64,000 nucleotides of DNA from Oceanipulchritudo sp049975345 (lineage in GTDB: Bacteria > Verrucomicrobiota > Verrucomicrobiia > Opitutales > Oceanipulchritudinaceae): contig JBNGDP010000005.1 of assembly GCA_049975345.1 (NCBI GenBank), positions 1 through 64,000 on the forward strand. The letters run 5' to 3'. The notes beneath the pieces were generated by a model. That model was not told the origin of the DNA. It ran no database searches and was given only the letters and a program-made list of their open reading frames with translations. Below, in pieces: positions 52,304 through 62,500 of this stretch. How positions within the stretch are numbered: position 1 is the first letter of the stretch; each line of letters starts with the position of its first letter. The position numbers and the translations under genes were made by a program.

Positions 52304-53341
52304 TCAATCATTAAAAGGGTCGGGCCGTTGGCAGGTGGACTCGATGGGGACATGGTGTCCGGACTCCATTGAGGTGTGGACGGCCAGTAGGACTTCCGCG
52401 CAGTGGAGGGAGAAATCGGCATTGAGGCGGCAGTCGCGACCTTCGCGGAGGGCCTGGGCCATCTCGATAAGCCCAGCCCCGCGCAGCTTGTCGCCCTCGA
52501 ACGGGGTCACCCCTTCCGGTGCGGGAATGGGCTCTCCATCCAGCAGGAATTCCCCGGCGAACTGGTTCGGGTCCGGGCAGGCGAGGGTGCCCTTGTCGCC
52601 GAAGACCTCAAAGCGCGGCAGATAGAACGGGCCGTAACTCTGCGTGCTGACCAGCGCCAGCGGCCCGGAGGCGAATTCAAGGACGGCGCCGGCGCGGGCA
52701 TGGGCCTCCGGTACAAACGGTTCGCGGTCCGGATGGCGGATTTCCGGCCGTGTGCCGAGCCCGCAGACGCGCACCGCCGGGCCGAGCAGATGCACCAGCG
52801 CGCCGATGTGGTAGGGGGCCATGTCGAGCCAGCTGCCCACCGCCCGGCGCAGGTAATGCGGCCCGAGCGTGTTGCCCATGAAAATTTGCGCGAAGGCCGA
52901 GGCCGGCGTGCCGATTCGCCCTGAATCCATGAGTTGCCGCGCCCCCTGCGGCCCGCTCCCCAGAAGTGTGTCCGGCGCGCAGCTCAGCATCACGCCCCTC
53001 TCCTTTGCGAGGGCGTGCAGCGCGCGCGCCTCACCGATGCTGAGCGCCAGCGGCTTTTCCGTGTAAACGTGTTTCCCCGCATCGAGCGCCGCTTTGCTGA
53101 CCTCGAAATGCGCCTCGGGAATGGTCAGGTTGGCGATGAAGCCGATCTCCGGCTCGCCCAGCAGCGCCTCGACGGTCATGACGCGGGGAATACCAAACTC
53201 CTTCGCCCGTTCGCGCGCGGCCTCCTCGCGCAGGTCCGCGCAGGCGGCCACCTCGAGCGCTTCGCGTCCGATCGTGGTCAGGGTCCTCAAATAGGCGCGG
53301 CTGATTTTTCCGCAGCCGACGATTCCGACTTTGGCAAGCAT
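52304..53341 (-). CDS. Gfo/Idh/MocA-family oxidoreductase
   Basis: A 345-residue NAD(P)-dependent sugar dehydrogenase-like enzyme. The N-terminal Rossmann motif is VGIVGCGKISRAYL, and the family signature EKPLALSIGEARALH is near residue 95. APYHIGALVHLLGPAVRV carries the conserved His region of the catalytic domain. It has no signal peptide. The start at 53341 is preferred, since GAAGGA is well spaced from it; another ATG two codons upstream touches the ribosome binding site. The isomerase-like gene lies beyond the 108-bp repeats on the same strand. The substrate is unknown. Confidence 0.9.
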   Translation of the reverse strand: MLAKVGIVGCGKISRAYLRTLTTIGREALEVAACADLREEAARERAKEFGIPRVMTVEALLGEPEIGFIANLTIPEAHFEVSKAALDAGKHVYTEKPLALSIGEARALHALAKERGVMLSCAPDTLLGSGPQGARQLMDSGRIGTPASAFAQIFMGNTLGPHYLRRAVGSWLDMAPYHIGALVHLLGPAVRVCGLGTRPEIRHPDREPFVPEAHARAGAVLEFASGPLALVSTQSYGPFYLPRFEVFGDKGTLACPDPNQFAGEFLLDGEPIPAPEGVTPFEGDKLRGAGLIEMAQALREGRDCRLNADFSLHCAEVLLAVHTSMESGHHVPIESTCQRPDPFND

Positions 53342-53433
53342 GCCCATCCTTCAAACAGCTTGAAGCCTGAAAGACAACATAGCTCGCAGGTCGAACCCTT
53401 GATTCGCGTTGTTTTTGTCCGTACCCGCCCGGC

Positions 53434-53445
53434 TCAACGGTTTGA
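53434..53445 (+). promoter_or_regulatory. LacI-type operator candidate
   Basis: TCAACGGTTTGA lies between the divergent Gfo/Idh/MocA gene and the multidomain hydrolase gene, 107 bp before the latter's ATG. It is a palindrome except for its centre and shares the AACGGTTT core with the sites at 8232 and 62662. Confidence 0.5.
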
Positions 53446-53552
53446 TTGGCATTTGCATTACCGTACAGCCTAAAATCGCCTTAGAAAGGGAACAATGCGG
53501 CGCAGCCGCTGACTATGCCCGTCAATTCAATGATCCAACCCTGTTTATTTAT

Positions 53553-56500
53553 ATGAAGAGTATCCATTCCCTCGCGAACCTGATGAAAATGATTTCCTGC
53601 GGGTTGCTTTGCAGCCTGCCAATGTTTGCCATCGTCCCGGCTTCCGCCGAAATCATCGCCTATGAAGGCTTCGGCGATTACGACCTGGGTGGCCTGAACG
53701 GGGTCCTTGGCAGCGAGGGCAGCGGCATCACCTACTGGGAGGGGCACAATTCGCTCTTCCAGGTGCGGGCGGAAACGCTTGATTACGGGCTGCCGACGGA
53801 GCCGCAGCATCTCGACATGAGCTCGGGCGGGACCGAGCTGAAGGCCAATCTGGACGTGAGCGCCGAGGGGCCCTTCGCGGCGTACATCGATTCACTTGGC
53901 CGCATCGGCAAGGACGGGACGACGCTCTACATCAGTTTCCTGTTCCGGGTGGACAATGACGGGGAGCTGATGACGTCGGGCGATACGCAGGCAAACTGGC
54001 GTTTCCGCAAATCCTCCTCCGGCAGCGCCTGGGGCCTGCAGCAGCCCTACAATGGGGGGACCATCCAGCTCAACAATGCGCTGCTGCTGCCCCAACTCGA
54101 CCGCAAGACGCACTTCATCATCCTGAAGATCGAATTCGCGGCCGGGGCGGACACTGTCACCGCGTGGGTGGATCCGCTGCTGGGGGCCGAGGAGTCCGCC
54201 TACACGCCGACCGCGACGATTTCCGTGGACGCCTCCTTCGACCAGCTCTACTTCAAGGGTCAGGGGAACGATTATTTCTTCGATGAACTGCGCATCGGCG
54301 AGACCTTCGACGACGTGACGGCGAACATCCGCCTCTCCCCGCCGGCCTCGCCGGTCAATTTCGCGGTGTCCACGCTTTCCGACACCGAGCTGGTGCTCAC
54401 CTGGGAGGACCTATCCCTCAACGAGGAGGGCTTCCGTATCGAGCGGGCCACTACGGCGGACGGGCCCTTCACGGCCCTGCCGGACCTCGCCGCCGACACG
54501 ACGGTCTTCATCGACAGCGGCCTCCTGCCCCTGAGCGAGTATTTTTACCGTGTCTCCTCGTTCAACGGATTCGGCGATTCGGCCCCGACCGCGGTGGTCT
54601 CGATGACGACCCTCGCGGAGGGCCTGTCCGTCCCGTCGACTCCCGGTGGTCTGGCCGGAAGCCTTGTCGACCGCAACATTTCGCTGACATGGACGGACGC
54701 CAGCGACGTGGAGTTCGGCTACCGGGTCTACCGCGCCGTGGGGGCGGGCAATTTCGTGCTGATCGCGGAAATCGCCGCGGACAGCGCCGCCTACATCGAT
54801 TCCGGGCGTCCGGTCGGGGAGAACCTGCGCTACCGGGTGACCGCCTTCAACGACCTGGGCGAATCGCTGGCGGCGGAGATCGCCATGGATCCGGTGCCCG
54901 ACATCACCGAGGGCCCGGACTGGGTCTGGATCGAGGGGGAGGATTTCGCCACCACGACCTTCCGCGGGAACGGTGATTCCTGGCTGAGCCCGCGCGCCTC
55001 GGAGGTGGACGGGCTCTCCAACGGGGACAATTTCAGCTTTCTGCCCAATGACGACGAAAAGAACGCCGGCTACATCTACGATTACCGGATCACCTACAAT
55101 ATCAACATACCCAAGGATGGGGACTACCTGCTGTATGTGCGCCGGTCGTTCAATTACGCTCTTTTCAAGTGGCGCATCGACGGTGGGGAATGGAACTACG
55201 TCGGGGGCGATCTTCCCCGCTTCGAGGATGTCCCCTGGCGCGAATTCTTCCCCCTCAGCTGGGTGGAGGGCGGCTCCACCACGACAACGGAGGGGGCGCA
55301 TGTCCTCGAAATCAGCCACAATCCCGGAATCGATTTTCCCGACGCATCGGCCTCCCAGATGAACCAGTTCCTGATCGATTGCATGGTCCTGACGCAGGTG
55401 CCCTTCAAGCCGGTCGGCAAGGCCAAGCCCGGCAGCAAGTACGCGCGGGCGAACGAGGGGTACTGGCCCTTTGAGCCAAGCGCGGATTCCTACGTTGATT
55501 CGCCCATTGATCTCCGTTACCTCAACGAGGACGTGGCCGGCCAGGATGGCTGGGTAACGCGCGTGGGGGACGAGTTCTTCCTCGGCAACGGCGAGAAGGT
55601 CCGCTTCTTCGGCGCGACCGTCGGCACGGGCACCTTCTCCTCCTACTCGGCGCAGGCGCAGTTCCTTGCCAAGAAGGGATTCAATATCGTTCGCTGGCAC
55701 CAGAGCATCGACGACCGGGACGAGGATTCCGATTCGATCAACAATGTCAACGACGCCATGATCGAATCGGCGCAGCAGTGCGTGGCCGCCTTCAAGCAGC
55801 ACGGCATCTACACCAACCTGTCCCACTTCTTCATCCTCGGTCACCGCGTCCGCGCGGCATGGAACATCCCGGGATACGATCTTATGTTCACCCTGAACAA
55901 GGATCGGGCACCCTTCGGCATCTTCTTCTGGAATGAGGATTTCAAGGCCGCCTACAAGGCATGGGTGAATGAGCTGCTGACCCGTCCGAATCCCTGGGAC
56001 GCCGAGAATACGCCGCTGGCTGAAGATCCGGCCGTGGCCATGTTCGAGATTCTCAACGAGGACAATCTCTTCTTCTTCACCTTCTCGCCCTCGGAGTATC
56101 CGGAAGTGCAGCGCCTCGCTCTCGAGAAGCTGTTCGGCGACTGGCTGACCGCCAAGTTCGGCAGCCTGCAGGCCGCGGCCGACCAGTGGGGCGGCACCCT
56201 GCGCACGCGGGACAATCTGGAAACCGGCCATATCGAGGTGCTTTCCGCCGGAACCCTGCGTCCTGGTACCACCGCCACCGCCCTGCGCGGCATGCTCCAG
56301 TCGGAATGGATGGCGGAGCTGCAGACCAACTTCTGGACGGAAATCAAGGATTACATACGCTCCCTCGGCTGCGAGGCACTCGTCATTCCCACCAACTGGA
56401 AGACCGCACGCGACCAGAACCTGCGCGACCTCGAGTACTACACCTATTCCGCCGTCGACATCGTGGACCTTCACAACTATTTCTCCTTCGTCGGCACACG

Positions 56501-58124
56501 TGCCGTTGACTATGCCGTCTCGCTCGGCGACGTCTACCGCAACGTCTCGGCGATTGAACGGCCGGAGGCGGTCTCCGTCGCCTACAAGCAGGTCGAGGAC
56601 CGGCCCAGCATCCTTTCGGAATTCACCTGGACGAACCCCAACGACCTGGCCTCCGAAGCACCGCTGATCACGGCAGCCTATGCCTCCCTGCAGGATGTGG
56701 ACGGGCTCTTCTGGTTCTCCTACAGCACGGTCGGCTATGACAACACCATCGAACGCTGGCCCGTCGGCACCCCGGACATCATGGGGCAGTTCCCGGGCAC
56801 CGCGCTGCTGTACCGCCGCGGCGACGTGGCCGAGGCCCCGGTGGCCTTCCGTGAGGGGCGCTCCATCGAATCCCTCAATAAACTCGAGGAATCCTTGATT
56901 GTGCAGGGCTCCGGATTCGACCCGACCCGCGACACCGGCTGGGATCCCCAGACCGGCGAGGGGACCCTTGGCATGGAAACCGCCCTGGTCGGCAAGGTCG
57001 AGCTCGCCTTCGGCGAGGACTGGGATTACCTGCATCCGGATTACTACGCCAATGCCGATTTTGACAACGGCATCTTCAAGAGCCTCACCGGCCAGGTCGA
57101 GTTGAACCAGCCGGACGGTATCGTCAAAGTCGATACACCCACCGCCAAGGGGGTCACCGGCTTCCTCGGCGATTACGGGGAGGTGGCCTTTGACGATTGC
57201 ATTGTTCGTCTCGACAACGCCTTCGGAGCGGTGCTCGTCATTTCGCTCGACGGGCTGCCGATCAGCCGTTCCGGCAAGGTGCTGATCCAGGCGGCTGTGC
57301 CGGACGCGACCTACGGTTATGAGGTGGACAACGCAGTCTACCTCGGCCAGCCGGCATGGTCGATTCTCAATCTCGGGGAGATCCCCTTCTCGATGCAGAA
57401 CATCGAGGGCGAGGTCGTCCTCAAGGGCTTCGCCGGCGCGCAGCCGCAGATCCTCGACCTCAACGGCTATCCGTTCGCCGCGCCGGTCTCCTTTGCGGAA
57501 GGCGGGGACCTGCGCATCACGCTTCCCTTCAACAGCCTGTACACGGTGGTGACCCGGGAGGCAACGGATGTGTCGCCGGTGATCCTGTCGACCGTCCTTC
57601 CCTCGCCGGTAGTGGATAAGGACTACACCGGCATGCTGCATGCCAGCGGCGGCGACGGCTCCTACACCTGGTCGGTTGTCGGCGGCTCGCTGCCGGAGGG
57701 CATCACCTTGTCCGCGGACGGCACCCTTTCGGGCATGACCAGCGCCGTTTCGGCGGAGCCGGTCACGGTCCGGGTCGAGGATGGCACGGGCGCGACTGCT
57801 CAGGCGACCCTGGCGGTGAGCATTGTCAGCGAGGTTGCTTCCTTTGAACCGGGTTGGATTGATGACGAGAACATGGGCCTCATTTACAGGAGCAATCCGT
57901 CCTGGGCGTATTCGTTCACCATGGGCTGGATCTACCTGTCGGAGCGTCCCTGGGTGTATGCCAATCCGGTCGGCTGGATGCACCATGCTTCCGGAGATAT
58001 GGCCGCCGGCCTCTGGTGGTATTCCCCGGATCGGGGATGGATCATCGTTCACGCCAATCATGACGGCTCCTTCCAGTACTCAAACGACGGAGTGAACTGG
58101 AATTGGGACCTGTTCAGCTTGTAG
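53553..58124 (+). CDS. Exported multidomain clan GH-A (GH5/42-like) hydrolase
   Basis: A 1523-residue exported protein. A signal peptide with long n-region (about residues 1-32, ending PASAEI) precedes a concanavalin-like domain (about 35-260), two fibronectin III domains (about 265-355 and 360-447) and a carbohydrate-binding-like domain (about 455-620). The catalytic barrel (about 650-1060) contains GEKVRFFGATVGTG, FEILNEDNLF (acid/base Glu836) and ILSEFTWTNPND (nucleophile Glu1023). A putative-Ig domain (about 1375-1460) is followed by the Trp/Tyr-rich tail (MGWIYLSERPWVYAN, WWYSPDRGWI). The exact family and substrate are uncertain. The start is the first ATG in frame; another follows ten codons later. 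Confidence 0.83.
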   Translation: MKSIHSLANLMKMISCGLLCSLPMFAIVPASAEIIAYEGFGDYDLGGLNGVLGSEGSGITYWEGHNSLFQVRAETLDYGLPTEPQHLDMSSGGTELKANLDVSAEGPFAAYIDSLGRIGKDGTTLYISFLFRVDNDGELMTSGDTQANWRFRKSSSGSAWGLQQPYNGGTIQLNNALLLPQLDRKTHFIILKIEFAAGADTVTAWVDPLLGAEESAYTPTATISVDASFDQLYFKGQGNDYFFDELRIGETFDDVTANIRLSPPASPVNFAVSTLSDTELVLTWEDLSLNEEGFRIERATTADGPFTALPDLAADTTVFIDSGLLPLSEYFYRVSSFNGFGDSAPTAVVSMTTLAEGLSVPSTPGGLAGSLVDRNISLTWTDASDVEFGYRVYRAVGAGNFVLIAEIAADSAAYIDSGRPVGENLRYRVTAFNDLGESLAAEIAMDPVPDITEGPDWVWIEGEDFATTTFRGNGDSWLSPRASEVDGLSNGDNFSFLPNDDEKNAGYIYDYRITYNINIPKDGDYLLYVRRSFNYALFKWRIDGGEWNYVGGDLPRFEDVPWREFFPLSWVEGGSTTTTEGAHVLEISHNPGIDFPDASASQMNQFLIDCMVLTQVPFKPVGKAKPGSKYARANEGYWPFEPSADSYVDSPIDLRYLNEDVAGQDGWVTRVGDEFFLGNGEKVRFFGATVGTGTFSSYSAQAQFLAKKGFNIVRWHQSIDDRDEDSDSINNVNDAMIESAQQCVAAFKQHGIYTNLSHFFILGHRVRAAWNIPGYDLMFTLNKDRAPFGIFFWNEDFKAAYKAWVNELLTRPNPWDAENTPLAEDPAVAMFEILNEDNLFFFTFSPSEYPEVQRLALEKLFGDWLTAKFGSLQAAADQWGGTLRTRDNLETGHIEVLSAGTLRPGTTATALRGMLQSEWMAELQTNFWTEIKDYIRSLGCEALVIPTNWKTARDQNLRDLEYYTYSAVDIVDLHNYFSFVGTRAVDYAVSLGDVYRNVSAIERPEAVSVAYKQVEDRPSILSEFTWTNPNDLASEAPLITAAYASLQDVDGLFWFSYSTVGYDNTIERWPVGTPDIMGQFPGTALLYRRGDVAEAPVAFREGRSIESLNKLEESLIVQGSGFDPTRDTGWDPQTGEGTLGMETALVGKVELAFGEDWDYLHPDYYANADFDNGIFKSLTGQVELNQPDGIVKVDTPTAKGVTGFLGDYGEVAFDDCIVRLDNAFGAVLVISLDGLPISRSGKVLIQAAVPDATYGYEVDNAVYLGQPAWSILNLGEIPFSMQNIEGEVVLKGFAGAQPQILDLNGYPFAAPVSFAEGGDLRITLPFNSLYTVVTREATDVSPVILSTVLPSPVVDKDYTGMLHASGGDGSYTWSVVGGSLPEGITLSADGTLSGMTSAVSAEPVTVRVEDGTGATAQATLAVSIVSEVASFEPGWIDDENMGLIYRSNPSWAYSFTMGWIYLSERPWVYANPVGWMHHASGDMAAGLWWYSPDRGWIIVHANHDGSFQYSNDGVNWNWDLFSL

Positions 58125-58137
58125 GGTGCGGTGTTCC

Positions 58138-58392
58138 ATGCCGCCCCCTTGGGGCTCGGTGTATTGAATTGCCCGATACCCGGGGCCGCGGGCCCCGCTT
58201 CGCGGGGTCCCTGGCCCCGGGCTATTGGATCACCGGCCGTTGGCCGGTCCATGGGGTCGGTGGTGGCGAAACGGGCCAACGGCCCGGCATGTGATAGCCC
58301 AGTCCAAGGCCTCCGGAGCGCGCAGCGCGGAGGAGGGCGCAGGGCTGGGTACACGGCATTACAAAAAACATCAGGGCCAAGGGCCCGGCATG
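58138..58392. repeat. Left direct repeat flanking an IS200-type transposase
   Basis: 255 bp that recur, with few changes and a four-unit internal expansion, at 58941-59405. It is rich in nested palindromes (CCGGGGCCGCGGGCCCC; GCCGTTGGCC; GGGCCAACGGCCC) and contains no plausible gene. It may be the mobile element's end or a passively duplicated repeat. Confidence 0.8.
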
Positions 58393-58415
58393 GGTTGCAT
58401 TCACGGATCGCCGCC

Positions 58416-58871
58416 TCATTCCCACACATATCGTTCATCAATCACCAGTCCCGCCTCATTGCACATTGAACGGAATTCCTCCTTGAAGGAGATCTTTCGA
58501 TGGTGGGCCTCCTGGTTTTCAATGTACCGTATCACCTCCGGAACCGCCGAGGGGCTTGATGCAAAGGCTCCGTATCCTTTTTGCCAATGGAAATCGCGCA
58601 GGTCATCGAATCTTTCATGCGACCACTTGCTGGAGCAACTTTTCAGATCCCGTACAAGATCGGCGATAGCGGTTTGGCGTCTCAACGAACAGAGAACATG
58701 CACATGGTCGGACGGGCCGTTTATTTTGATGGCCGGGCAACCGAGGTTTCGGCAAATACCGTGCATATAGCGGTAGAGTTCGACGCGTTGTTCACGGTCG
58801 GCCAGCCAAGGTTGGCGGTGCCGGGTTGAGAATACGATTTGAATCGGGATATGGACAAGAGACTGTGGCAT
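58416..58871 (-). CDS. tnpA: IS200/IS605-type Y1 transposase
   Basis: A 151-residue HUH-type single-strand transposase (Y1_Tnp). SDHVHVL contains the metal-binding HxH motif (HVH), IRYIENQEAHHRKISF contains the catalytic Tyr and the family-defining helix, and the protein ends DERYVWE. Length and sequence are typical of TnpA from IS200/IS605 elements. No tnpB is present. The ATG at 58871 (MPQSLVHIPIQIVFST) is the standard start for the family. The gene is flanked by long direct repeats (58138-58392 and 58941-59405), so it may sit inside its own repeat family, like a REP-associated transposase. Confidence 0.9.
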   Translation of the reverse strand: MPQSLVHIPIQIVFSTRHRQPWLADREQRVELYRYMHGICRNLGCPAIKINGPSDHVHVLCSLRRQTAIADLVRDLKSCSSKWSHERFDDLRDFHWQKGYGAFASSPSAVPEVIRYIENQEAHHRKISFKEEFRSMCNEAGLVIDERYVWE

Positions 58872-58940
58872 AAAAACAAGGAGAGGGTGGGTGAGCGATG
58901 TATGCAAGGATGGGGAATACCCAAATTTGGGTATGGGGGC

Positions 58941-59405
58941 ATGCCGCCCCGTTGGGGCTCGGTGTATTGAATTGCCCGATACCCGGGGCCGCGGCCCCCG
59001 CTTCGCGGGGTCCTTGGCCCCGGGCTATTGGATCACCGGCCGTTGGCCGGTTGGCGGCGGGGTCCTTGTGCCCGGGCTATTGGATCACCGGTCGTTGGCC
59101 GGGTTGGCGGCGGGGTCCTTGTGCCCGGGCTATTGGATCACCGGCCGTTGGCCGGGTTGGCGGCGGGGTCCTTGTGCCCGGGCTATTGGATCACCGGTCG
59201 TTGGCCGGTTGGCGGCGGGGTCCCTGGCCCCGGGCTATTGGATCACCGGCCGTTGGCCGGTCCATGGGGTCGGTGGTGGCGAAACGGGCCAACGGCCCGG
59301 CATGTGATAGCCCAGTCCAAGGCCTCCGGAGCGCGCAGCGCGGAGGAGGGCGCAGGGCTGGGTACACGGCATTACAAAAAACATCAGGGCCAAGGGCCCG
59401 GCATG
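58941..59405. repeat. Right direct repeat with internal tandem expansion
   Basis: 465 bp repeating 58138-58392. The extra 210 bp are four additional copies of a 52-53-bp unit (59021-59282; unit begins CGGGCTATTGGATCACCGG). The final segment is almost identical to the left copy through ACATCAGGGCCAAGGGCCC. Confidence 0.85.
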
Positions 59406-59430
59406 CATTGCCGCTGGCTTGGGACCCGTA

Positions 59431-59468
59431 AAGAGAAAGCGCCCCCGGCCTACTGCGCGGGGGCGCCT
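59431..59468 (-). terminator. Rho-independent terminator of the TonB receptor gene
   Basis: On the minus strand GCGCCCCCG and CGGGGGCGC form a 9-bp GC stem followed by TTTCTCTTT, about 60 bp downstream of the receptor stop codon. Confidence 0.75.
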
Positions 59469-59528
59469 TGTTTACCCTTTGGGTCAACCCCTTAACCTCT
59501 ATGAAACAAATTCCAAACCTGTTTGCAA

Positions 59529-62500
59529 TCAGAACTTGACGGTGGCGGTGAACTTCCAGGTGCGCGGGGCGTTGATGCCGAAGGCCCCGGAATCGATGGC
59601 GCGCTTGTCGAGAAGGTTGTTCACGTTGACCTGCAGACTGAGCATGTTGTCATCGCCGAAGGGGATGTCATAACGCGCCATGGCGTCGAAAATCCAGAAG
59701 CCGGGGTTCCAGTAGTCGAGATCGCGGTCCTGCAGGGGGCGCTGTTTGCTCTGGTAGTTGCCGCCCGCGCCAAGGGTCAGCCCCTCGAGGCGGCCCTCGT
59801 TGAATTCATACAGGCTCCAGAGCGACCCGCGCAGGGTGGAGACCTGGGCAAGGTCGACATGCTGGATCGGCTCGAAGATCATGATCTCGCCGGTGACCGG
59901 GTTGACCGGATCGCCGCCCGAGGAGGCGGCGGCGGAGAGCGCCTCGTTGATTTCCGTCGGGGTGAGCGGGCGAAGGATATCGATGGCCTGGCCGCTGGAG
60001 GGGACGACGTAGGTGCCGATAACCTCGTCGGTGAAGAGGCTGGGATGCGGATAGGGACCGGCGTTGGAGCCGATGGGCGCGTTCACGTCGCCGAAGAAGT
60101 CGACCGCGTCCGGGTTTTCCAGTTCGGCCTTCCACAGGTAGGAAAGCGATGCGGTCAGGGTCCAGTTGTCCGTGACACGATAGATGACATCGAGTTCGAC
60201 GCCCTCGCTGACCTCGGTGCCCGAGTTCTTGCGCAGGGGGGTGCTGCCGGAATCCAGGGTGGTGTCCCACGGAATCCCGTAATCGAAATAATTCTGGCGC
60301 AGGCTCTCGATCAGGGCGGCGTCGCTGACGATGATATCCTGGCGCTCGAGATGGAAAACAGTGAGGCTGCCGCTGACATTGCCGTTGAAGGCCGAGGCCT
60401 TGAATCCGCCCTCGTAGCCGACACCCCGTTCCACGCCCAGCGCCTCGACCTCCTGCTGGCGCTTGGTGGGATTGTCGACCGGGCCTTCATAGAAAGTTAC
60501 CGGGCTGGTGCGGCCCGGCCGGCTGGGGGGCACGAAACTCTCGCTGTAGCTGGCATAGAGGTTGAGGCCCTGCTTCAGCTCGTAGTTGAAGCCGACCATC
60601 GGGGTGGTGTCCGAGACCCCCGTGCCCTCTTTCTCCCCGCCGATGGCCCCGCCCGTGTACTCAAAGTCGCGCTTCTCCTCATTGCGCACGCCGGCAAGGA
60701 CGGAGAGCCGCTCGCTCAGGAAGGTGCCGCGATAGGAGAAGCTGAAGGCCTTTTCCTCCTGGTAGTTGGAGGCACCGCCAGGAGAGCGGCTGCCGAGGTC
60801 GATCCATTTTGCGAGTTCCGGCGGGGAATCGCTGAAGATGTCCCAATTGGCGACGCCCTCCTGGTAGGCGTAGTTGATGCGGGGCGGCTGTCCCGGAAGT
60901 TCCCGGATCCGCTCCGGGCGCAGGGCATTCTCCACGTAATAGGGCGTCCGGTCATGCGCGAACTCGAGGAATTTGTCTTTTCGCACCTCCGCTGAGAGAA
61001 GGAAGGTGTGGCGTGTGCCGGCCACCTCGAAGGTCGAGGTCAGGTCGAGCTGGTGGGAGCGGCGCTTGTTGGTGAACTCATTGACCGAGGCGCCGCTGAT
61101 GGCCCCGAAGGCCCCGGAGGCGCCGGGCAGTCCGTAGCCCGCGGCGGGCGCGAGCACCGCCCCGTCCATGTCGGTGTCCGAGTTGTGCTGCTGGACGCGC
61201 AGGTAACTGACCTCCAGATAATTGGCGGCGTAGCGCAGATTGAGCCACTTGGTGAGTTCCGCCTTCACTTCGAGTCCGGCGACGTGGTGCTCCGTGTCGT
61301 GGAAGGCGCCCAGTCCGTTGGCGTTCCAGTTGTATCCATTGGGGAAAACCGGGCCGGTGAAACGGTTCGGATAATCCTGCATGCCGCTTTCAAACCATTT
61401 CAGGACGCGCCAGCCGGGCCGGTAACTTGTACCGGTTCCGGCGGAATAGAGGTTGAGCATGTCATATTGGAAAGGCTCGGTCACATTGCGCTGATAGGCC
61501 GGGAAGACGCCCTGGTCCGGCTGCGACCAGTTCAGGAAGGCCGCCGGCACGCTGCCGCCAAAGGCGTCGATCAGCTGCTGGCTGACGGTCCCGTTCCAGC
61601 GCGGGTTGATGCCGCCGAAGCCTTCGTCGGGCGGTTGCACATAACCGGTTGGGGGGTCGTCGAGGGATTCATACCACGGGTAGCGCACGCCGACCGAGTT
61701 GGCCTCGAGATCCGTGTTGACCAATTGCGCGTTGTTCGCGTTGCGGACCCCGCTCCAGTCCACCGCGTAGCCGTAGTCCGCGCCGCCGTTCGCGTAATAG
61801 TCGTTGAAATACCCTTCGTTGCCGACCAGGGCGGTGCCGACGCCGCCCTCCTGGAAGCCGTCGTGATACTCGTAGGTGCCCTTGATGTCGATTTTCTTGG
61901 CCGGGCGCACCGAAAGGGCGCCGAAAATGTATTTGTTTTCCCACGACGTGTAATCCTTCCACGACTCGCTGTCGCGGTAGCTGGTGACGATGCGGTAGGC
62001 GAACATGTCGTTGATCGGCCCGGTGGCGTCCGCCCAGGCCTTGTAGTGGTTGTTGTCGCCGATCTCCACCCGCGCCTCGTAGTAGGGATCCCACAACGGG
62101 CTCTTGGTGATGTAGTTGATGACCCCGCCCGGTTGCGACTGGCCGAAGAAGACGGCATTGGGCCCCTTGACCACCTCGACGCGGTCGATGGCGTCCAGCG
62201 GCGCGTCGTAATACTTCTTGAAGCCGTCGCGCAGCACGAAACTGACCCCGAAGCCGCGCACCTTGATGGCGCTGTTGCGCAAGGCGTCGTCGGGATTGGT
62301 ATCGATGCTGGAGGAGTAGTCGAAAATGTCCACCAGGTCGGTGCGCCCGGTGTCCTTGATGAACTCGTCGGAAATGACGGCGATCGACAGCGGCGTGTCG
62401 ATGATGTCCATCGAGATGCGGGTCGCGGTGCCGGCGCTGGTGCGCGCGTACCCGGTGTCACCCTGGGTGGTGACCTCGAACGGGCTCAGCCAGAAGACCT

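Noticed and set aside
51839..52422. Long repeat-containing reading frames on both strands over 51.9-52.4 kb (36-residue repeats)
   Set aside because: They arise because the 108-bp DNA repeat is a multiple of three, keeping all frames in phase. Composition is arbitrary (Arg/Pro/Gly) and no start signals fit.
54411..58061. A 1216-codon minus-strand frame opposite the clan GH-A hydrolase
   Set aside because: It is the antisense shadow of a GC-rich gene. The plus frame has a signal peptide, recognisable domains and catalytic motifs; the minus frame has none.
58891..59495. Repetitive proteins of the GYWITGRWPG and RAIGSPAVGR type
   Set aside because: These are translations of the 52-53-bp tandem units next to the transposase. 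The same DNA is open in several frames and has no ribosome binding sites.
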